From the NCBI GenBank assembly GCA_009908535.1, contig JAAAOD010000180.1:1-26168 (forward strand): DNA of 26,168 bases, read 5' to 3'. Position numbers and translations under genes: made by a program. Position 1 is the stretch's first letter. Each line of letters opens with the position of its first letter. Below the pieces are notes generated by a model. It was not told where the DNA came from. It ran no database searches and saw nothing but the letters and a program-made list of their open reading frames with translations. The DNA comes from Verrucomicrobiota bacterium. GTDB lineage: Bacteria; Verrucomicrobiota; Verrucomicrobiia; Opitutales; Oceanipulchritudinaceae. Shown in pieces: positions 21,888-26,168 of this stretch.

Positions 21888-24253
21888 AGCTGGAGCCGGA
21901 TCTCGTGGGAGCCGGGGCCGAGTCCATCCGGTAGCGGCGTTTTCACGACGGCGCCCGGCGGCGCGGAAAAGCGCGCCGTACAACTTTCAGGCAGGTATAT
22001 CTCCACTCGCAGGTCGGCGTCCTTCCGTTCCCAGCGGATGGAGACCTCGCCGGCGCCCGTGGCATATCGGGCCCCGGCGTGGTCAATACTTCCTCCCGGA
22101 CGGGGTCGGAAGAGGAAGCGGTCGGGCGCGGGGTTTTCCGGATCCGGGGCCAGCCCTGCGACACTGCGGACCATCCATGCGCCCACGGCCCCGTAGGCGT
22201 AGTGGTTGAAGGAATTCATGCCCGGCGTTTGAAAGCCCTTTTCGGGCGTCCATCCATCCCAGCGTTCCCAGATCGTCGTCGCGCCCTGCTTCACTGGAAA
22301 CAGCCACGAGGGAAAGCTTTCCTGCTCGAGCAGGCGGTAGGCGAGGTCGAGGTGATCATGGGATTCCAATACATCGAGGATATATGGAGTCCCGAGGAAG
22401 CCGGTCCCCAGATGGCAGCCGTTTTCCTCGATGAGGCGGACCAGCTCGCGGACCGCACCGGCCTTTTGGTCCTCCGGCAGAAGTCCAAACTGCAAGGGGA
22501 GAATGTAGGCCGTCTGGGTGCCGCCGAAAACAAGCCCCTCCTCCGTGACAAAGCGGTCCACGAAGGCTTCGCGGATCTTTCCATGGAGGAGGCGGTACTC
22601 CCCGGCTTCTTCTTTCCGACCGAGCAACTCCGCGCTTGCGGCCATGATTTCCGCTGCCCGCGCATGAAAGGCCGTCCCGATCAGATCCCTCGGGGTACGC
22701 CCCTGCGGCCCCGAACTTCCGTCCAGCGCGAGCCAGTCGCCAAAGCCCCGCCAGCCCTCGAGGTCCGGGTGCTCGCGGATGCCCCCGATGGTGCGGTGTT
22801 CCCGGATGAATTCCATGTAGCGCCGCATGCCATGGTAGCACTGCTCGATAAAGGATTTGTCGCCAAAAGCCTGATACAATTCCCACGGACAGATAAAGAT
22901 CGCGTCGCTCCAGCCCGGTCCCGCTTCCGAACTGAGGCCGAAGGAACCGAGAAAGGGCACCGTCGGGGGGATAGCCCCCCGGGCGCTTTCCTGCGCATCC
23001 AACAGGTCCTGCAGCCACTTCCGGAAGAAGACCCGTACATCCATGAAAATGGCCGCCGTCCCGACAAACACCTGCGCGTCCCCGGTCCAGCCAAGGCGCT
23101 CGTCCCGTTGCGGACAATCCGTCGGCACCTCGAGAAAATTACCCTTCTGTCCCCAGACAATGTTCTCCGTCAGCTTGTTCAGAAGCGGGTTGGAGCATGA
23201 AAACCAGCCCGTCCGCTGCATCGGGTTGTGCAAAACGACGCCTTCCACGGTTTCGATTTCCACCTCCGCGTCCGCCGGGCTGACCTCGATTTCCCCATAC
23301 CGGAATCCATGAAAGGTGAAACGTGGTTCGAATTCCTCCGTTCCTGTGCCAGCAAGAATAAATTGATCAACCGCGCGGGCCGAGCGCAGATTCTCCGTAT
23401 ACAGGCTCCCGTCGGGATTCAACACTTCCGCGTGCCGAAGGGTCAGCCGCGCGCCGCGTGGTCCGCGAATCCGCAGGCGCACCCGTCCGGTCAGGTTCTG
23501 GCCGAAGTCGTAGCGGATCCCTCTCGCGCCCCGATCCGGCAACCGCGTTCCCGGCAACCGCTCCTGACGCCGTACCGACGGTAAAACCGCCTCCACCAGC
23601 TCTCCCTCCGGTCCGGGAAATCTCCGTACGGGAAACCAGATGTCTTCGTCCGCTTCCCCGGCCCGCTCGCAGGGCTCCGTCCAGTTGCCGAGAGAGAGGC
23701 GTCCGTCCACCACTTCTCCCATCAGAAGGTCGTTTTCCAGAATCGGTCCCGTCGTCCACTTCCAGGAGCGGTCGGTGGCAACAATGGTCGTCATCGTCGC
23801 CTTGTCGCCACCGCCGGCCAGCCGCAGGCAAAGAAGGGGTCGGTCTCCGTAAACCTGCCGGTCGTCCGTGGCGACATGGCCGCTGTACCAGCCGTCCCCG
23901 AGGATAACGCCGACGACATTCCTTCCAGGTCGGAGCAAGTCGGCAACCGGATACGAGCGCCAGACTACCCGCCTTCGGTAGTCCGTCCAGCTTCCGATAA
24001 ACACGTCCTCCGTCACCGCCTGGCCATTGATTTCGATTTCCGCAAGGCCCAGAACCGCCAGAAAAATCTCCGCCTCCTTCGGCAAAGCCCCATCCAATCG
24101 GAATTCGCGCCGCAGCCAGACCGCCGGCGGCAGGGTCCGCGGGCCCCCCAATGGCCGCGAGGCGCCGATCCATTCAGTTTCCGCGACGCGTAATTCTCTT
24201 CTTGAGGTCGGTTTCATGGCCCGGATTCCGTGTAGCCGCGCTTTCATTGACAA
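21866..24253 (-). CDS. GH78 alpha-L-rhamnosidase
   Basis: A 795-residue protein with the complete GH78 order. An N-terminal beta-domain (about 40-180) has FRLDGALPKEAEIFLAVLG and LGDGWYSGHVA. A second beta-domain (about 240-340) has RYDFGQNLTGRVRLRI and HAEVLNPDGSLYTENLR. An (alpha/alpha)6 catalytic domain (from about 350) has PTDCPQRDERLGWTGDAQ (about 374-391), which holds the general acid, and TTIWERWDGW (about 657-666), whose Glu is the likely general base, then MNSFNHYAYGAVGAWM. A C-terminal beta-sheet domain closes it. There is no signal peptide, so it probably acts on imported rhamnosides in the cytoplasm. ATG 24253, 24247 or 24217 could be the start; none has a strong ribosome-binding site. 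With GH4 it points to use of rhamnose- and galactose- or galacturonate-containing glycans. Confidence 0.95.
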   Translation of the reverse strand: MSMKARLHGIRAMKPTSRRELRVAETEWIGASRPLGGPRTLPPAVWLRREFRLDGALPKEAEIFLAVLGLAEIEINGQAVTEDVFIGSWTDYRRRVVWRSYPVADLLRPGRNVVGVILGDGWYSGHVATDDRQVYGDRPLLCLRLAGGGDKATMTTIVATDRSWKWTTGPILENDLLMGEVVDGRLSLGNWTEPCERAGEADEDIWFPVRRFPGPEGELVEAVLPSVRRQERLPGTRLPDRGARGIRYDFGQNLTGRVRLRIRGPRGARLTLRHAEVLNPDGSLYTENLRSARAVDQFILAGTGTEEFEPRFTFHGFRYGEIEVSPADAEVEIETVEGVVLHNPMQRTGWFSCSNPLLNKLTENIVWGQKGNFLEVPTDCPQRDERLGWTGDAQVFVGTAAIFMDVRVFFRKWLQDLLDAQESARGAIPPTVPFLGSFGLSSEAGPGWSDAIFICPWELYQAFGDKSFIEQCYHGMRRYMEFIREHRTIGGIREHPDLEGWRGFGDWLALDGSSGPQGRTPRDLIGTAFHARAAEIMAASAELLGRKEEAGEYRLLHGKIREAFVDRFVTEEGLVFGGTQTAYILPLQFGLLPEDQKAGAVRELVRLIEENGCHLGTGFLGTPYILDVLESHDHLDLAYRLLEQESFPSWLFPVKQGATTIWERWDGWTPEKGFQTPGMNSFNHYAYGAVGAWMVRSVAGLAPDPENPAPDRFLFRPRPGGSIDHAGARYATGAGEVSIRWERKDADLRVEIYLPESCTARFSAPPGAVVKTPLPDGLGPGSHEIRLQLQANPGR

Positions 24254-24298
24254 GGTCTTTTTCCCGACCTGGAAGGATTCCCTTTTTCCCTTGCACGC

Positions 24299-24319
24299 TA
24301 TTGAAAATAACTTTCAATA
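24299..24319. promoter_or_regulatory. Zur-like operator before the choice-of-anchor M genes
   Basis: A perfect 8-bp inverted repeat TATTGAAA-N5-TTTCAATA. Its 15-bp core TGAAAATAACTTTCA differs at two positions from TGAAAATGATTTTCA, the Zur/FurB box I recall for actinobacteria. It touches the AAGGAG Shine-Dalgarno (24319-24324) and ends eight bases before the ATG at 24328, so a bound repressor would block transcription. TTGCAC at 24291-24296 may be the -35 element. Confidence 0.6.
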
Positions 24320-24327
24320 AGGAGCCG

Positions 24328-25317
24328 ATGATTGGAAGCAAGATCGCAAACCGCCGTTTGGGGGCCGGGAAGGGAAGGGCGGCCCGACCGCTGTCGCGGC
24401 TCCTTGCGGCTGCCCTGGCTTTGCTAAGCCTGCAACCAATGCTGCGAGGGGCGGATACGGTGGTGCGCACGGGGCACTATGATCTGGGAATCGATTATGT
24501 GCCGGGGGAAGGCTGGACCTCCTACATCTGGGACTTTGCCACCCGGACGCGTCGCCCGGCGCATGAAATCATCCTTCACCTCGGGGAATCCACGCGGGAG
24601 ACGGTGCCCGACGATGCGGACTTTGCCTTTCTTGGCTCGGCGGGGGAATCGGTCTGGATTCTTCCGGAGATCTTCGACGCGGAGCGCCTGTATCTCGGTA
24701 TCGGAGCGCGGCAGCTGGGAAGAAACATTTTCACGGGGGGATTGAGCAACCGGGGCCGGGTAACGATGCGGCTGCTCTCCGTCGAGGGCACCGGCCCCGA
24801 ACAGGGCGGGGACATGGTTATGTGGCAGGCGGCCTTTCCGCCTCGGGTGCATTTCTCGACCGCGGACGGCATTGGTCCCGAAGACGCCCTCGAAGAAATC
24901 ACCGCCAATTTCCACGCCCACTACAACTTCGCGTTCACGGAACCCGGGCTCTACCGCGCCCGTTTCGCATTCAGCGGGACGCTGCTTCCCGAACGGGGAG
25001 GCGGGGAAACCGGCACCGAAGCCGTCTATACCTTCGAAGTGCTGCACGCCGGCGATGCGGGTCCCCTCCGCTACGCATGGGACCTCGGCAACGGCCGCAA
25101 ATGGTCGTCATGGCTGGGCGGCTACAGCGCGGAAACGGAGCGTTGGATCTACGCCGATCACCTCCGCTGGATGTACCTTCCCGCCGGCGGTCCCGATTCC
25201 TTCTGGTTGTATATGCCCGGCCGGGGGTGGCTCTGGAGCGGACAATCCTTCTTTCCGTGGTCGTGGAGCCCCCGCGAAGGCGCATGGACGTATTTAAAGA
25301 ACCCTACCAACAGCTGA
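24328..25317 (+). CDS. Secreted choice-of-anchor M / surface-anchored-repeat domain protein
   Basis: A 329-residue protein with a basic N-terminus and signal peptide (about 20-42, ending MLRGA). A domain of the actinobacterial surface-anchored / choice-of-anchor M type follows (about 46-240). It shows TGHYDLGIDYVPGEGW, the ILPEIFDAERLYLGIG segment and the hallmark HAHYNFAFTEPGLY (196-209). The C-terminal tail (about 249-323) is strongly aromatic: RYAWDLGNGRKW, ERWIYADHLRWMYLP, SFWLYMPGRGWLW, GAWTYLK. I associate such tails with Opitutia exported proteins. In actinobacteria this domain occurs beside metal-type ABC transporters. The ATG follows AAGGAG with three bases between, and the Zur-like dyad overlaps that region. 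The next gene begins 20 bases downstream, so they form an operon. Confidence 0.82.
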   Translation: MIGSKIANRRLGAGKGRAARPLSRLLAAALALLSLQPMLRGADTVVRTGHYDLGIDYVPGEGWTSYIWDFATRTRRPAHEIILHLGESTRETVPDDADFAFLGSAGESVWILPEIFDAERLYLGIGARQLGRNIFTGGLSNRGRVTMRLLSVEGTGPEQGGDMVMWQAAFPPRVHFSTADGIGPEDALEEITANFHAHYNFAFTEPGLYRARFAFSGTLLPERGGGETGTEAVYTFEVLHAGDAGPLRYAWDLGNGRKWSSWLGGYSAETERWIYADHLRWMYLPAGGPDSFWLYMPGRGWLWSGQSFFPWSWSPREGAWTYLKNPTNS

Positions 25318-25337
25318 ACTCAACAAAACCAAATAAT

Positions 25338-26168
25338 ATGAAAATCAGGAAATCAGGACATCGCTTCGTCACCCTCACGCTCGCCGGGCTCCTGCCAATG
25401 GCAGGAACCGCGCTCGCCCAGCATGACCACGATCATGACCACGACCACGATTCCCACCATGCCGAGGCGCTCCGGGAGGGACATGTCGACCTGCTTGTTC
25501 TCTATGAAGAGACGGAGGGCCTGCATATGGCCCTTGCAGCCGGGGAGCATCACGACCACGGCGAAGACGATGGGCATGGACACGATCATGGACACGAGCA
25601 CCTTGAACTGGACGGGACGGAGATCGTCGCCGGCCCCGCAGCCGTCACGACGACACAATCCGGCGAATCCTGGACCTTCCAGGGTGGGGAAGGGCACTTC
25701 CTTTACGTGCTGCCGCAGAGCCAGCTGCACGGGGTGCCGTTTCTGGGCATTAATACGGAAGAGTTGGTTGCGGACGATTTCCAGAGCGCTCCGCGGATGC
25801 GGCTTCTCGAGGTACATGGACCCGGGGATTTCTTCCTCTACCAGACCGACGGGTTCGGGCAGCCCACCGTCTTGATGAACAGCGCCGATGCGGGCGAGGA
25901 CATCTATTCACCCCCCGTCGGCACCCATGTGCACATGAACTGGGCCTTCACGCAGCCTGGGGAATACGAACTCCACTTCGAGGTGGAAGCCACGCTCAGC
26001 GGCGGAACGGAAATCACCAGCGATCCGCAGGTAGTGAAATTTCATGTCACCGGTCCCGCCCATTACCTCCGCGAGGGCCATGCCGATATCGCGCTTGCCT
26101 ATGATCCCGATCACGGGACGTCCGTTCATATCGCCGGGGAGGATGCCCACCACCATGAGGAGGATGCC
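25338..26168 (+). CDS. Histidine-rich choice-of-anchor M repeat protein (3' truncated by window edge)
   Basis: Open for 277 codons to the window end with no stop. A signal peptide (1-27, ending AGTALA) is followed at once by QHDHDHDHDHDSHH, and a second His/Asp-rich stretch (71-88, HHDHGEDDGHGHDHGHEH) comes later. A surface-anchored-repeat domain spans about 45-243 with LREGHVDLLVLY, a middle region containing FLYVLPQSQLHGVPFLGINTEE (given as landmark 121-142), and HVHMNWAFTQPGEY (197-210). A second copy starts at 244 with LREGHADIALAY, so the protein has at least two units of about 199 residues. The histidine tracts suggest binding or buffering of zinc or a similar metal outside the cytoplasm. 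With the Zur-like box upstream, a zinc-uptake role is inferred; transporter genes may follow beyond the window. Confidence 0.82.
   Translation, partial: MKIRKSGHRFVTLTLAGLLPMAGTALAQHDHDHDHDHDSHHAEALREGHVDLLVLYEETEGLHMALAAGEHHDHGEDDGHGHDHGHEHLELDGTEIVAGPAAVTTTQSGESWTFQGGEGHFLYVLPQSQLHGVPFLGINTEELVADDFQSAPRMRLLEVHGPGDFFLYQTDGFGQPTVLMNSADAGEDIYSPPVGTHVHMNWAFTQPGEYELHFEVEATLSGGTEITSDPQVVKFHVTGPAHYLREGHADIALAYDPDHGTSVHIAGEDAHHHEEDA

Noticed and set aside
20406..23200. Long antisense frames over GH4 (20406-21983 minus) and GH78 (22079-23200 plus)
   Set aside because: They are mirror frames of well-recognised glycosidase genes with no domain signal of their own.

Overview
The window looks like chromosomal DNA from a GC-rich bacterium of the Verrucomicrobiota, most likely class Opitutia (Puniceicoccales/Opitutales). 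This is inferred from protein style, not from a marker gene. The giant secreted protein ends in the FYRV-type module common in that phylum. The protein at 24328 ends in an aromatic W/Y-rich tail (WIY..LRWMY, FWLYMPGRGWLW) that I associate with Opitutia. A Ser/Thr kinase fused to a formylglycine-enzyme-like domain is also typical of the Planctomycetes-Verrucomicrobia group. No rRNA, tRNA, CRISPR array or transposase is visible.

Layout, left to right. (1) 1-2594, plus strand: the 3' part of lgt, a CGWS monothiol glutaredoxin, and a SatD-like HTH protein followed by a DUF3307 membrane protein, with two dyad-symmetric motifs between the last two. (2) 2605-4620: a TetR-family repressor and, facing it, a DoxX-YHS gene pair coupled by an ATGA overlap and ending in a strong terminator. 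The same ACAGACAA-TCTGT dyad precedes the repressor gene and the DoxX gene, so the two units look like one regulon. A decayed glycosidase remnant lies between them. (3) 4692-9029, plus strand: a small phosphoribosyltransferase, a polytopic membrane protein of unknown function, a transmembrane Ser/Thr kinase with an extracytoplasmic FGE-fold domain, and a PP2C phosphatase whose start overlaps the kinase end. The last three look like a signalling operon. (4) 9026-19242, minus strand: an AI-2E-family permease upstream of a 2995-residue secreted protein. That protein has five beta-helix repeats, PKD/CARDB/PPC-like domains, a long RHS/YD barrel, a hydrophobic segment and adhesin-like C-terminal modules. 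(5) 19243-19584: noncoding DNA with three tandem 31-bp REP-like units. (6) 19585-24253: a sugar cluster made of an AraC-type regulator, a GH4 alpha-galactosidase-like enzyme and a convergent GH78 alpha-L-rhamnosidase. (7) 24328-end: two secreted proteins of the choice-of-anchor M / surface-anchored-repeat type. The second is histidine-rich and runs off the window. A dyad resembling an actinobacterial Zur box abuts the first gene's ribosome-binding site, which suggests a zinc-responsive unit.

Most noteworthy are the Zur-like box with the His-rich anchor-M genes, the shared TetR operator, the giant RHS/beta-helix protein that lacks a recognisable RHS core and toxin, and the kinase-FGE/PP2C pair beside a novel membrane protein. 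All functional calls rest on reading motifs by eye; no database search was possible.
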